This document shows, one piece after another, positions 11,456-24,207 of a stretch of 64,000 bases of DNA; the stretch's first letter is position 1; each line of letters starts with the position of its first letter. A program made the position numbers and the translations under genes. Under the pieces are notes generated by a model. The model was not told where the DNA came from and ran no database searches. It saw only the letters and a list, made by a program, of their open reading frames with translations. The DNA comes from Sodiomyces alkalinus F11 (Eukaryota; Ascomycota; Sordariomycetes; Glomerellales; Plectosphaerellaceae): assembly GCF_003711515.1 (NCBI RefSeq), contig NW_021167087.1:659959-723958 (forward strand), in the 5' to 3' direction.

Positions 11456-12006
11456 ACTTGGACGAGAAACATAACAAGAAGGTACACTGAAGCAGAAATA
11501 GAATGGAGAACCATTTGAGTCCTGAACCGAGTTTGAGCTTCTCGATTCATGTCTAGGTACCTTAAGGTGTACGGTACTATCAACTGAAGTTATCTACTCC
11601 GTGCGACGTATATCCATACGTTCTGTTGACATGTCTATAACAAGCCTTGCACTGGCAAGGGATCGGCATGTCCCGGGCCCCGGCAGTTTAAAACCCGGTG
11701 CGGCTGACTGTGGCTTGAATTTGCCCCACTATCAACAACATTCCTTTGACCAAGGTACCGCGTTGGGACTAGTAAATACCTGATGCAAGGTCGCAAACAG
11801 ACTTGTACGACCATGATTGTCGAATACCCTTCGACATATGGTGGCTTCTTTCGACGCGTCATCCGCCGTCAATTAGGAATCTGAGGGGAAAGCTGGAGTT
11901 CTGGACAGTCGCAGCTTCAGACAGTACTCAAAACGCGGGCCCTTCCGTGCTTGCTGAGCGTCGCCCATTGCCTTCGCATTATGAACGCGTACATACACCC
12001 TTCGAC
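11456..12006. other. Gap between PIG-S and the alpha/beta hydrolase
   Basis: 3' flank of PIG-S with TACCTTAAGGT at 11558-11568, then the hydrolase promoter. The hydrolase frame stays open upstream to about 11803 but has no ATG there. Confidence 0.5.
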
Positions 12007-13366
12007 ATGCTCCCTGAGCCTACGCTGAGGTTCACGCTGCCGAGCGTTCACGATGACACGATTATCGACTGCCGCGTATATCACCCGCATGCACTGACCG
12101 CATTCTATCATGGCCCGTCATGGAAGCGCCACGCGGCGATTGTCGCCCATCCGTACGCTCCGCTGGGCGGATCTTACGATGATCCAATTGTGAACGTCGT
12201 TGGGGAGATACTGCTACGCGCTGGATTCGTGGTTGGGACGTTCAATTTTAGGTGAGCGCTGATATTTTCTTTCTACTCCTAGTAAAAGCTCTGTCTTTTC
12301 ACGCTCGGGGCGTCAATCAATACGAATGCTGATATTATTCCGACGATTCCGCAGGGGCGCAGCAAACTCGGCCGGTCGTACGTCCTGGTCATCAAAACCC
12401 GAACGGGGCGATTACATGTCCTTCGTGGGCTTCATGATCCACTACATTCATTTTCTCAACCCCGTCCGCTCAGGCGACCGAAACGCAAGGCCTGCCGAAC
12501 CGAGAAATCCGTCCCAAAGCTCGGAGGCGAGCGCCACCGACGCCGACGGCCGACCGCTCTTTGTATGCGCCGGTTATTCATACGGTGCCATGATCACGTC
12601 GCAGATACCCCCGCTAAGCGAAATACTCCCCCAGTTCGACGAGCCCTACATCACATCCGCGGCGGCCGACATACGCCTCCGAGCGCAGCATCTAGCCGAG
12701 CGGCAGACCATATTACTCGCGGATCTCCGGTCCGGCCATCCCACGTCACCACGGAGGAGCCTCGGGATGCGGTTCGGCGGAGACGAGGGGGAGCAGCGCA
12801 GAAGCAACGACATGCGGCGACCGCATTCCCCTCACACCGAGGCGAAGCTCCGGAAGGGAGTGAACGAGCTCCTTGCCAGGACGAGGGCAAGCCGGCGCCG
12901 TCTCAGCAGAATGCGATCGGAAAACAACAAGGCCGCAAACCCCGATGGAAATGAAAATCATACGGTGCCCGGGGCACATCGGTCTAGCGACGACGAAGCG
13001 CCGCAGCATCTCGAGAGAGTGACCGACCTCATCCAGGTCCGGCCAGCGTATCTGCTCGTGTCACCCCTTCAAGGCGTCATTACGTATCTGGCCACCATGT
13101 CCTTCTTCCCTCCCTATAGCAACGACACGGCGCAGGCGGCGGAAGATAAGCTGGTGGGGAACCCTACGCTGGCGGTTTTCGGGGACAGGGACGTGTTCGT
13201 GCCGGTGAGCAAGCTGCGGGCCTGGGTCGGACGGCTTGAGAACGTCAACGGGTCACGGTTTCACGGGGAGGAGATCAGGACTGCGGATCACTTTTGGGTG
13301 GAAGAGATGGCGGTGTATAGGCTCCGCGACGCGGTGGCGCGATTCGTCGCGGGTTTGGTGGGATAA
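12007..13366 (+). CDS. Alpha/beta hydrolase with a long basic insertion
   Basis: Exons 12007-12251 and 12355-13366 encode 418 residues; the intron joins FNF-R to GAANSAGR. The start is the first in-frame ATG (MLPEPTLRFTLPSVHDD). The fold resembles the predicted hydrolases of COG2945: an oxyanion-type strand IVAHPYAPLGG, the FNFRG turn, and a nucleophile elbow GYSYG with Ser157. An acidic residue in FGDRDVFVP and a histidine in TADHFW complete a likely catalytic triad. Between Ser and Asp the protein carries about 110 extra residues (roughly 190-300) rich in Arg, Ser and Glu that look disordered. No signal peptide is evident. The substrate is unknown; an esterase or peptidase activity is only family-level inference. 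Confidence 0.85.
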
Positions 13367-15107
13367 CCGGGCATGAACTCAGACCCTTGAATGTGATCAA
13401 GGTGGGAATGACGAGTCTCAAAATAATGGACCTTTACACTGACATGACAGTCCTTGAGCTCTGCGGGTAAAACTAATAAAGGATGTTTATGATGGAGGCG
13501 TCAAGTCATTGAGGGCTTCGTAGTAATGACACAAACCAAGTTATGCGCATTCTGTTCCTAGATGGCGGCGTCAAATCACGCCCATTGCCGAGAAAACTTG
13601 ATGGTGCAGACGAGGTGGTCGGTTCGGGCATTTAGTCAGCGGAAAGTCTATGGAGTGGGACAGGCGTGGCCATATGCCTTAGGTGGTTGAGATGCCAGAT
13701 CTGGGGATAAGGAAGGGGCCCAGATGTTTCATCTGATCACTTGTCTGAACAGGCCGAGTCATGAAGTTGGGCAAGAAACTCTCGCTTGGGTAGCGATTAA
13801 TAGTAGTTGGGTTGATGACTAGGTAGCAGTTTGAATCACTTTATTAGAGGTTTTGTGAAATGCTGCCGTAATGAACGTAGGAAGTATTCTCCATGTATTT
13901 CGCAGAACAGAAATTCGTTATTACAGGTACCTTAGTGATGCGAGGGCGGTAGGGCGGCCCTAATCAATAAGAGACCACCTTGTCCTGACTCACGTGCTAG
14001 AATATAACAACTGTCGTACAACGTATGTCTGGAGTACACGTAAATATAGAGTGTAGTCGTAATATTCAGATGATAGGTATTCCCGGTTGGGTTCTTAAAT
14101 TTTTAGTTGAGAAGCTAGTCGATACGAAAGTATACACTTTGATACCCCACGTGAGGATACTGGAACAGTGGACCCGTAAGAAGCATAACGGTAAAACTGG
14201 TATCTGTACCAGCAAGTCGTTGAAGCGCAGTACCTTTTCCGTACTTTCATTGTATGGTACGAGGCAATTAATTGTGTCCCACTCAGGGAACTGAGGTACA
14301 TCCAACATCGTTGGGGAACTCAACATCCGCGGCAGGTGACCCTTTGTTGGAGCTTCAGGGACCAATGACTCTCGATGGAGTTTTCGTATGGATACCTTTG
14401 AGGCCATTTAGGTCACCTGGTCGGTTGGATGCCATTCCGACCACGGCACGCGACGCGCTTGTCGTCATTTCAGCTTCCACCGCCTTCTCCCCCTACCGCC
14501 TTTCTCAGATCCCATGCGACCAGGAATCGTCGGCATCTTCATCACTTCGTACCATCTTCTTGCTTGAGCCCCGGACCACTTACTCGTACTTAAAATTCTA
14601 GTCCCTCCTATCCCACATATTCTCGGACGTGGCACGGTCATCAGTCTTCGGCCATTCGGTTCTTCAGACCGTCGTCTTCTATCGAATCTGTGTACTTCTG
14701 TCCTCTCCTTGCGTCCGCTTTTCCGATGTTCCATCGGCTTTGAAGATCCAGATTCCGAGATCCCCCCCTCATCTCTCTTCTACTCGGCGCTTCAACACCT
14801 TCAACACCATTTGTAGCTACAAAACCGCAAAGCTGCAAGTCTCGACTGGGGCCTCATTCCTTAACGATAACCGACGGGTTGCCAAGACAAAGCACTTGCT
14901 TGTTCCTTCTACACCCTTTCGCTCGCGCAGGATTCGACTTTACCGAAGGGGGCGATGGGATCTTAGCCCCTCACACTCCTCTAGATCCCCATCGTCTGTC
15001 TTTTCCGCCCCGAGCAAACCCCTTCGACTAGACGCACTACTTCCCGCGCCTTCTGCCTGTCCCGGCCTTTTTTACTTCCGCCGGCAAGGTGCCTCCGAAT
15101 TGGCGTC
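13367..15107. other. Gene-free stretch upstream of the patatin-like lipase
   Basis: AT-richer at 13850-14300 with TACCTTAG at 13928-13935. From about 14460 it turns pyrimidine-rich, consistent with a long leader of the lipase gene. The short open frames show no domain. Confidence 0.5.
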
Positions 15108-17554
15108 ATGACTGATCTTTTGGTCAATGCCAATCATGTCCCTCATTCATCGAGCTTAACGACGACGCGACCACGGAAGCAGACCAGTGCTTCGGCTGGG
15201 CCTCTGCCAGCCTCCAAGCGTTCAACCGCCAATACACAACCCGAGAATGCGAACGTTGCCCTGGGTGCGCTGTCTCGCGCGTTGAAAGGCACAAGCGACC
15301 TAGTGCTTTCCTTGTTAGATGGCCTGACGGGTCAAGAGCGCCAACACAGGCAGAAACTGGACGAACGCAGGCAGATTCTGATCTTGCGTATGCAGAACGT
15401 GAGCCAGCCCTATTAGCTGCTGCTTCCCAGGCCGTTTTCTAGGCTACATTCTCCCAGCTAACGCAAGGCTAGGCCGAAACACGGCAACAATGGCAGGACG
15501 CCGCCGAAGAACTCGATGTCTTCGAGCACAACGGTCTGTGGAAGTTGGACCCGACGACGGCTGACTATAACCCTTCCTTGATCGAAGCCCGCCTAAAAGA
15601 TCTCGACGAGGCGCGAATCAACTGCGACATCCCCGCCATGCTGCATCAGGTCCGCACCGCTCTGTCCCGCGACTTGGGAGCCATGGGCAACGTCGACCTT
15701 TACCGCCACTGCTACGTCGGGACGAAGGAGTTGGTCGAGCGCTACGTGGACTCGGCTTTGCAGACTATCGACGCCTTGGTGGAGAAGAGCCAGTATGCGC
15801 TCCCGGAGGGCATGAGCCAACGAGACGTGCTGGAGAGCGTCCTATATGCACGCCAGAGTTTTGGCCGGAGCGCCCTGCTGTTGAGCGGCGGCGGTACCTT
15901 CGGCATGTCGCACATTGGCGTCTTGAAAGCCCTCTTTGAAGTAAAACTGCTGCCCCGCATCATCTCCGGTGCCTCGGCCGGCTCCATTGTCTGTTCCGTC
16001 ATGTGCACCCGGACGGATGAAGAGATACCCCAGGTTATCGAAATCTTTCCCTACGGCGACCTTTCCGTCTTCGACGACGCGAGCAGGCCTGACGGCGTCT
16101 TCGATCGACTGCGCAGGCTCCTCACCGAGGGGAGCTGGTCCGACATCAAACACTTGACACGTGTTATGCGCGGACTGCTGGGCGACATCACCTTCCAGGA
16201 AGCCTACAACCGGACACGCCGAATCCTCAACATATGCGTCTCGACCGAGTCCGTCTACGAGCTCCCGCGTCTTCTGAACTACGTCACTGCACCCAACGTA
16301 ATGATCTGGTCTGCGGTTGCCGCCTCCTGTTCCGTACCACTCGTATTCAGCGCCGCGCCCCTCCTGGTCAAGGCGCCTGGCACCGGGGAGCACATGCCTT
16401 GGAACCCTACTCCCCAGCGCTGGATCGACGGATCGGTTGACAACGATCTTCCCATGACGAGGCTTGCGGAGATGTTCAACGTGAACCACTTTATCGTCTC
16501 CCAGGTCAATCCTCACGTCGTACCGTTCTTGGCCAAAGACGATCAACTCAACCCCGTTACCTCACATCTCCGCAAGTCTACAGCGGCCCCCCTAGTGAAG
16601 GAAGAGACCGACTGGGTTTATACTGTCTCGTCTCTGGCAAGAGATGAAGCTCTTCACAGGTTGCAGTTCCTCGCCGAGCTCGGCATCTTCCCCAACCTAG
16701 CCACCAAGCTACGCAGCGTCCTCAGCCAAAAGTATTCCGGCGACATCAACATCCTCCCCCAAGTCGACATGCTCGATCTGCCTCGCCTCCTGAGCAATCC
16801 CACAAGCGATTTTATGAAGCGGGCGTGTCTGGCCGGCGAGAGAGCAACATGGCCAAAACTCAGTCGCGTCCGGGACCGGTGCGCCATCGAACTCGGTCTT
16901 GACCGCGCGGTACATCAACTCCGCGCCCGCGTCGTCTTTTCCGAGAGTCAGGTCGACCTTCGCCGCCTCGCCGCAGGCATATCCGCACCACCGCCGCGCA
17001 TAAGGCTGAGCAACTCGAGCGGCCCCTCCCCCCCGCAGCACAGGGCCAAGGGGTTCACGCCAGACAGCCCGACCAAGAACCGGCACCGCAGATTATCGGG
17101 GAGCAGTGTTCAACTGAAGGTACAAAGCCGGCGTCTTCCCCCGGAGGATAATACCCTTACCGACGAGGAGACGGAGGAGGAGGAGCGACTGGAGATGAGA
17201 TGCCGACGCGAACAAAACGCCTTGTCGCCTGCGTTGCTTCTTCGGAAACCACGTCCCAAGAGGTCGGCGAAGAGCCAGAACCACGTCTACACGACGCGTG
17301 TCCAAACCTCGCCCTCAACCGCGTATCGGGACCAGGGCCCGGTTTCTTCTGGAAAGGCGCCTACCGCGGTTGGTAAAGCAAGCCTCACGGGCCAGGAGGG
17401 AGGGAGTGAATATCTTCGACACTCTTGCGGCCCTGCTATTGTGCTTCAACGGCCCCCTGTGGACACAACCGTGTCAGCCAGAGAAGCGCCGTCGTCTATA
17501 GATAGGCCCGCTACGCCGCCTGGGCAGTCGTGCTCTTTTGGAGGGGGGTTTTGA
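15108..17554 (+). CDS. Patatin-like phospholipase / triacylglycerol lipase (Tgl3/4/5-like)
   Basis: Exons 15108-15398 and 15473-17554 encode 790 residues; the intron (GTGAGC...GGCTAG) joins RMQN to AETRQQW. Patatin-domain enzymes hydrolyse acyl esters of glycerolipids with a Ser-Asp dyad. The glycine-rich oxyanion loop GGGTFG is at 236-241, the nucleophile motif GASAG has Ser266, and the DGS motif of RWIDGSVDNDLP has Asp416. The leading region (FEHNGLWKLDP, then HQVRTALSRDLG) is what precedes the patatin core in fungal storage-lipid lipases. The C-terminal 200 or so residues are Pro/Ser/Arg-rich and probably disordered. A lipid-droplet role is inferred from the family, not seen. An alternative acceptor TTCTAG at about 15441 is out of frame. 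Confidence 0.9.
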
Positions 17555-20500
17555 TTCCCGCACGACGACAGACGATACAGCATCTGACCCGGATCTCTAC
17601 GATGGTAACGCGCATTATACACGTGCGAACCAACGTTCCATGAGGGTGCCCCGCATGGCGGGAAAGGGAGATGTACTGCCCAGCCAGATACGGGAGTAGC
17701 AAAATTACTTCCAAGCCGCGTGATAGAGGCTTGTCGGATTGACCAGTCGAGAGGAATACGCGCTCGGCAGAACGGAGTCAAGGGAGGGAACATGGGGTTG
17801 TTGTAGAACTAATGAAGCTTCAAATACATAGAGGCACGAAGGTTAAGATGTTGTCATCTCGAACTGGGTGAGTGTGGAGGTTGGGTTCAGCATGTTGTGC
17901 GGGATCACAGTTGGATTGCATTGCATTGTTGGGAGTTCCACTGGCTGCCAGAACAGTGTACTGGTCTGGCTGGTCTGGCATGACACATGGGAATATTTTG
18001 GATTATCAACAGGGGAGGAGACAATATCACACTCTTGCGTACAGCATGGGGGGCATTATTTGGATTCAATCCCTTGTCTAGCGCACATGGTCGGCTTCAG
18101 TATCCAGCCTTCGAACCAGAAAGATCATCTCTGCCCAGGGCACTCTGACTTTGCCTTTTCAGTGCACGTTAATTTGCCCGCATGCTCTTCGTCTCAGCTC
18201 ACTCTGTATGTGGTATACCACAAACAGGCCTCTGGGATGCCAACGGCAACATCATTCCTAGATCTGAGAGACGATGGTAGTGCAATTCCGTTACCGGGGC
18301 AACCTGGCCATTGGTTGATTCCAGGCAACGAGCACAGCCATGTGAGCTTAATGAGAGACACCCGTCATAGATTCCTAACCCTGATGAAGGGAGGGAGGAA
18401 CACGTATTTTTTATCTTTCGGGTCTCGGATGCTTCCGGACACGAGGGTGACCAGGGTTACTTACCATTACCATGGCAATGTGTGATTATCCTCATGAGGT
18501 GAGTAGATGGGCTTATCGTGTTCCCACGCAGATTTCCTGTGGCAGTCGTGGGAACTAACAATCGGACCGTATGCGCCCGCGATGGGCAAGGAATAAGATA
18601 CGAGAGATGTCGCATCTCGCTTTAGTGGAGATATTATATGCCCTACCCACCTGTACTGTTCCAACTTATTCTCGTTGTTTTCAGCTATGGACGTTGTTAT
18701 TTCCGATTTCGTGTGAGTCCCAAAGGCAGGAATGCCATCGTCCTCCCTACAGCCCCCGGTATTTCCACCCCTCCCGCCCCGAAAGCGGCAGATGTCTCAA
18801 CTTGGGTCGTTCTGTGTCGTACCTACTTTGGTGCTCATTCTCATTCTTTACTTCATAGACTCTTGATTCACACGGCTCGTTGCCCGAGAAACGCAGAGTC
18901 GCAAACTGCAAAAGGCGCAACCGTCTTCAGCGTCTTCAGCCGCGTTCGAATTCCGCGACAGTTAGATTTGAGATGCTATTGTGTTAGAGATCTTGCCGTA
19001 AACCATCGACTGTCTTGCATCTGAACCAAAGTTGATCTGGGCATTGCCAGTGCATCGTATAATCTTGAGACACGGGTCCCTCTCGTCGATGCTTGCAGCA
19101 ACGTACGGAGTACAGCTCAACTTCTTTCTGGAGAATAGATTTCCCTTTCTCGTTGCGGCAACCGCAAGCAACACCGAGGGCGATGTCTCGTGACTAGCTG
19201 GGCTGTCCTTGTTTCTGTGTACGTTACAGTTTCTCATGTAGCTGTCACGCCTGTGAAGATGCGCATGGCCGGATGTGGGAGCTGACGGTCAAAACGGAAA
19301 AGCCACGGATCTATAGGCTGGAGCAGACTAGGTGAAGTTTCGAAGATACGGGCAAAATCTGCCCTCGGAGGGGAGTGATAGAGATCAAAATGACAATGTC
19401 TGGCCTTCTTCAACTGTCCCGTCCTTGGGATCGAAGGTGGCCCCGGCCCACCTTCGACATATGTACGTGTAGTGTACACGTGTAAGGCGCCGTCGCCTAA
19501 TTCCGAACCACCAAAACCGATAGGACAAAGGAAAATGAAGACCCAAGAAACCCAATGCTTTGGAAGGCGTCTTCGAGGGGTCTGAGTAGAAAGTAGTGTA
19601 GATCACCTCACGCGGAGCGATGGTAGAGTCTGCGAGGGCCTTGGATGCGCACAGGAGATGGGCATTGTTGGTTTTATGAGAGGCTTGGCAGGCAGATCAC
19701 AGCCCGGGTCGGTCGAGCAAGGCCAAGTCGAGTGGTGTAGTGTACGAATAAGACAGAAATGGTGTATAGAGTTGGAGCCAGTTCGAACAAAAGAGGACCA
19801 GACGCCGGGACTGGCGCCGAGTCAGACTCCAATGCGGGGAGGGAGTCCGAGTGCGGATCAAGACCCCTCACTTCCTCATTTCAAAGTGTAATGCCAGAAC
19901 TTCATGTGAGAGGAAGAAGAGAAAAGAAGAAAATATCCGTAGATGTCCCTGCATTGATCGCTTTAGCGTGGGACATTTCGGGGGGAGGAGTGCTGACTGT
20001 GATTAGAGGCTGATTAATACGGAGAAATACTAACACAGTTGCACTGAGGATGGAGATGTTGCGCCAGTGACGGATGCCAAGAGCTACTAAAGATGTGCCG
20101 AGGGACACCAAGTTGGGAAAGTCCTAATAATTTCGCTGCCAGGAGTAAGGGAGAACTGATAGCGGTTACTTTGCTTCTCTGGAACCCGCATAGGGCCAAG
20201 TCATCTGGCGCCATAACCTAATATTATTGGCTTCAAGCGAGTGGACAGACCCGCATTACTTGCCGATCATTCTATGCCGCCAACCGGAATAACTAGGTAT
20301 CCGTATTCGCAGCGGGCTTCGGGCGAGTGCCGGGCTTGGCAAGTGGGTCAAAGATGGTGACTGTTTCGGGAAATGATCTGCCAATATGGTGAGGAGAATA
20401 ATTTTTTTTTTTTCGTATCCTGGATCATCTGCACTTGCTTCAACCAAGGAATGCTGCGTCCTCGCTGCAAAGAATCCCAACGACGAAAGCAAGAAGGAAT

Positions 20501-21767
20501 TCCGCCCTGCCAAGTTGCCTTCGGTACCCCATGACGTCGGTCGTCCCAATTGCCTACTCAGCACAATCCAGTAGCTCAGGATCCAATAGGTAGATCCCGT
20601 TTCGTTGGCTGCAAAGAGGGGGTCAGCGGCATCTTTTGGGAACGACCTGCTTTCGTACTGTTCTATTCGTTGACAGCCGTTTCTGTATGTAGGTTGACGC
20701 GTCCGGCGGCCGAGGATTCCAAGACCGCCATGCATCGTAGGAAGGATGCGCCAGGACGCCTCCATCTGAGCGAGGCCCTTGATCCGGAGAGACATGGAGG
20801 CGCTAGAAGCCCCAGCGGCCCCAGCGGCCCCAGAGAAGGTTTCTTCGCCTTGTTTCCCCGGATTCCACCATTTGCCGCGAGTGGCTTGCTCTAGTGACCT
20901 TAGTGTACGGCATACGAGACAAGCTCATCGGGCCGCCGTTGCTACCAAGTGCGCGATGGTCGCTTGACGGCGGAGAGGAGGGAGGGAGGGTGACTGGGTC
21001 CAGGGACCAAGTACACTACACTACACTGCCTACACTACACTGCAGTATAGTATACTCGGCGTGGGTCGTGGTCCGTCAAAGCCCGCCGCCGCCCGCCGGC
21101 GTCTCTGCGGCGGCTCTCCCACGGACACACACACCATATATCCAGTTTCTACCGACTATACCGTTTCCGCACCAACACAATTCGTTCTGGCTTTGTGCCT
21201 CGTTCTCCAAGACACCGACAGACCAAGCCCCATGTCGTCACACCATGGCGTGTGTCCGTTTCCTCATTCCCTGTCTCCCCTCGTCTCCCCTCGTCCCTGG
21301 GGAACGCGGTATCCACTTCCCCGTGCTCATCCACCAGGCATGTGCATGTGCTGATCTTCTTACCGATGGACACGACACTCACTTTTCGTCCGTTACCGGC
21401 CATTCGTTGTCTAGGTATCAAGTCTCCAGCTTGTTCATGCAGCTGCAGTTGCAGTTGGCACTCCACATCCCTCTCCCCTCATCCGTCCCAAAGTACCGTT
21501 CAGGGATTCTTCCCCCGGAGCGTTGCCTTGTCTTCTTAAAGTCCCCTTAAAGTCCCCATCGCCCACCAAAGGCCCCGTCTCCTGAGAACACCATCTCACC
21601 ATCTTTCCTCTCGTTCCAAACCATCCCGCGCCAATCGGTAGCCTTTCGAAGGGCTCGGGCCGCTGGTTTCCTTTCTGGTTGCTCCCTCATCTGACGTGGC
21701 CTAAACCATCTCTCCCGCTCCCTCCCCCTCCCCCTTCCCCTTTACTCCTTCACTACCGCAAATCAAC
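17555..21767. other. 4.2-kb gene-poor stretch before the sugar transporter
   Basis: No gene I can support. The longest open frame (about 17868-18485 plus) lacks an initial ATG, any domain and the third-position GC of neighbouring genes. It holds the word GTACGGAGTAC at 19103-19113, three CGGCCCCAG units near 20809-20833 and tandem TACAC units at 21012-21042. The final part is the pyrimidine-rich transporter leader. Confidence 0.45.
21708..21755 (+). promoter_or_regulatory. CT-rich tract in the transporter leader
   Basis: Almost pure C/T for about 48 nt, ending shortly before ATCAACATG. Such tracts precede transcription starts of strongly expressed fungal genes. Confidence 0.45.
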
Positions 21768-24207
21768 ATGCCTCCGCCAAAAGTAGACGAAGAGGCTCCC
21801 CACACAGACCTCACCAATGACCACCCCCGGAATGGCGGCTCAAGTCGCAGCAGTAGCACCAGGAATCGCATCACCAGCGGGGAGAAGGCCGTCTTCGAGG
21901 CAGGCAGTCCAGCACCTAGCAGCGAGGGCCGACGTGCCGACACCTTGGGTGCCTTGCTCAACAACCCCCTCGTCGGCATGTCCCGCGAGGAGGTCCTCGC
22001 TGACGTCGACGCTTTCGTCGAGCAGAAGGGCATCGCCGAGCACCGCGACATCTTCCGCAAGGGCGGACTCGTCGCCCAGGTGAACAACCAGGACGGCGCT
22101 TTCGAGCACATCAGCGAGCTGGACCAGGACGAGAAGGCCATCCTGCATCGCGAACTCACCCACCGCTGGAGCCAACCTTTCATGCTCTACTTCCTCTGCA
22201 CTCTGTGTGCCGGCTCTGCCATTGTCCAGGGCATGGACCAATCTGCCGTCAACGGAGCTCAGGTAAGCCTTCTCTCGCGGCCTGCATATATATGCCTGCA
22301 CACGCCTCGTGCATGCTCACCACTTCACTTCCTCTTTTGCTTGTTCATTCTTTGCTTCTCCTCGAGACGGCCCGTACTGACACACGGCCCCAGACTTTTT
22401 ACTACGAGTACTTCGACATCCGGACCCCTGAAATGCAGGGCCTGCTCAACGGTGCCCCTTACCTTTGCTCGGCCCTACTCGGCTGCTGGACCAACCCCGT
22501 ACTGAACAAGTACTTTGGTCGCCGCGGAACCATCTTCATCAGCTGCTTTGTGTCCGTTGTAACTGGTTTCTGGATGGCTGCCGCTGACTCGTAAGAACTT
22601 TTTTTTTCCTTTTTTTTTTCTTCCCCCCCCCCCCCCCTTCCCCTTTTCCCCTTTTTCCTTTTTCCTTTTTCCTTTTTCCTTTTATTTTTTTTATTTTTTC
22701 CCACCTTTCCTGTTTTCCTTCCTACCCCCTCCGCTTTGACATCTCCATGCGTCGTTCTGACTCGAGTCGTTCCCTACAGCTGGTACAACCTCCTCATCGC
22801 CCGTTTCGCCCTCGGTTTCGCCGTCGGCGCCAAGTCCAGCACCACCCCCGTCTACTCGGCCGAATCAACCCCCAAGACCATTCGCGGCGCCCTCACCATG
22901 ATGTGGCAGATGTGGACCGCCTTCGGCATTGCCCTCGGTACCATCGTCGGCGTCGCCTTCGCCAACGTGACCGTCTTCGGAGAAAACACCCAGTGGCGCT
23001 GGATCATGGGCTCGACCTCGATCCCGCCCCTGATCGTCATGCTCCAGGTCTACTTCTGCCCCGAGTCGCCCCGCTGGTACATGGAGAAGAACAGGTACCC
23101 CGAGGCCTTCAGCGCCATGAGGCGCCTGCGCTACTCGCCCGTCCAGGCCGCCCGCGACATCTACTACGCCCACAAGCTCCTGGAGATCGAGTCGGCCGAG
23201 CGCGCCGGCCGCAGCTGGAAGGAGTTCTTTACCGTTCGCCGCAACCGTCGCGCCGCCCAGTCTTCCTGGTTCGTCATGTTCATGCAGCAGTTCTGCGGTG
23301 TGAACGTCATCGTCTACTATTCGAGTAAGTCTTTCTGTGTGTGGCAGGGACGCGAGGGAGTTCGGTGCCGTATATACAACTGTGGTTTCGGGCGTCTAAT
23401 CCCCGTTTCCTGTAGTGCAAATCTTCCAGAACGCCAACTACACCCGCGACGAGGCGCTGCTGGTGACCATGGGCACGGGCCTGACCAACTGGCTTTTCGC
23501 CATCCCCGCCATTTACACCATCGACACCTTCGGTCGCCGCAACCTTCTGCTGGTCACCTTCCCGCTCATGTCCATCTTCATGTTCTTCACCGGATTCAGT
23601 TTCTTCCTCCCCGAAGGCAGCAACGCCCGCCTGGCCTGCATCGCCACGGGTATTTTCTGTTTCATGGCCGTCTATTCTCCGGGTGCTGGCCCCGTGCCTT
23701 TCACCTACTCGGCCGAAGCCTTCCCTCTTCATATCCGTGACATCGGCATGTGCAGGTACGCTTTCAGCCCTTGCCTTTGTGTGTCTGGTCTATAAGATGA
23801 ACCAACTAACCCTCGTCCGTTCGTGTACTAGTGCCACCGCCGTTACCTGGGGTCTCAACTTCGTTATCAGCTTCAGCTGGCCCTCCCTCGTCGCCACCTT
23901 CGGCGACACGGGCGCCTTCGCTTGGTACGGCGCATGGAACCTCTTCGGATGGGTCGTGTGCTTCTTCTTCCTGCCCGAGACCAAGAACCTCACGCTCGAG
24001 GAACTCGACAGCGTCTTCAGCGTCCGCAACCGCGACCACGCCCGCTACTACCTCGACAAGCTGCCGTGGTATGCCAAGAAGTACCTGCTCTTCCAGGACG
24101 TGGCCCCCATTCCGCCCCTCTACGCCTTCAGCCAGAAGTCGCCGTCCGAGAAGAAGCACGAGATGGCCGCGGCCACTGTGTCTCGCAACGAGGGCACCGT
24201 GCAGTAA
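21768..24207 (+). CDS. Sugar/polyol transporter, MFS sugar porter family
   Basis: Five exons (21768-22262, 22394-22590, 22780-23324, 23416-23755, 23832-24207) encode 650 residues. The N-terminal cytosolic tail of about 145 residues includes NPLVGMSREEVLADVDAF, common to a fungal sugar-porter subgroup. The transport core shows GMDQSAVNGAQ at helix 1, NKYFGRRG in the loop between helices 2 and 3, YSAESTPKTIRGAL, the central PESPRWYMEKNR, QQFCGVNVIVYY in helix 7, IDTFGRRN, and PETKNLTLEELD after helix 12. These are the family's conserved sites for proton/sugar or facilitated uptake at the plasma membrane. The exact substrate (hexose, pentose, inositol or disaccharide) cannot be read. Intron 2 holds a long T/C homopolymer tract. 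Confidence 0.93.

Noticed and set aside
13850..14300. RIP-mutated transposon in the AT-richer gap before the lipase
   Set aside because: No recognisable transposase remnants and no strong TA-rich bias were visible by eye; a RIP-index computation would be needed.
17868..18485. 205-codon plus-strand frame in the 4.2-kb gap
   Set aside because: Starts at GTG, has no intron signals, no domain and no coding-type third-base bias. I keep it only as part of the gap note.
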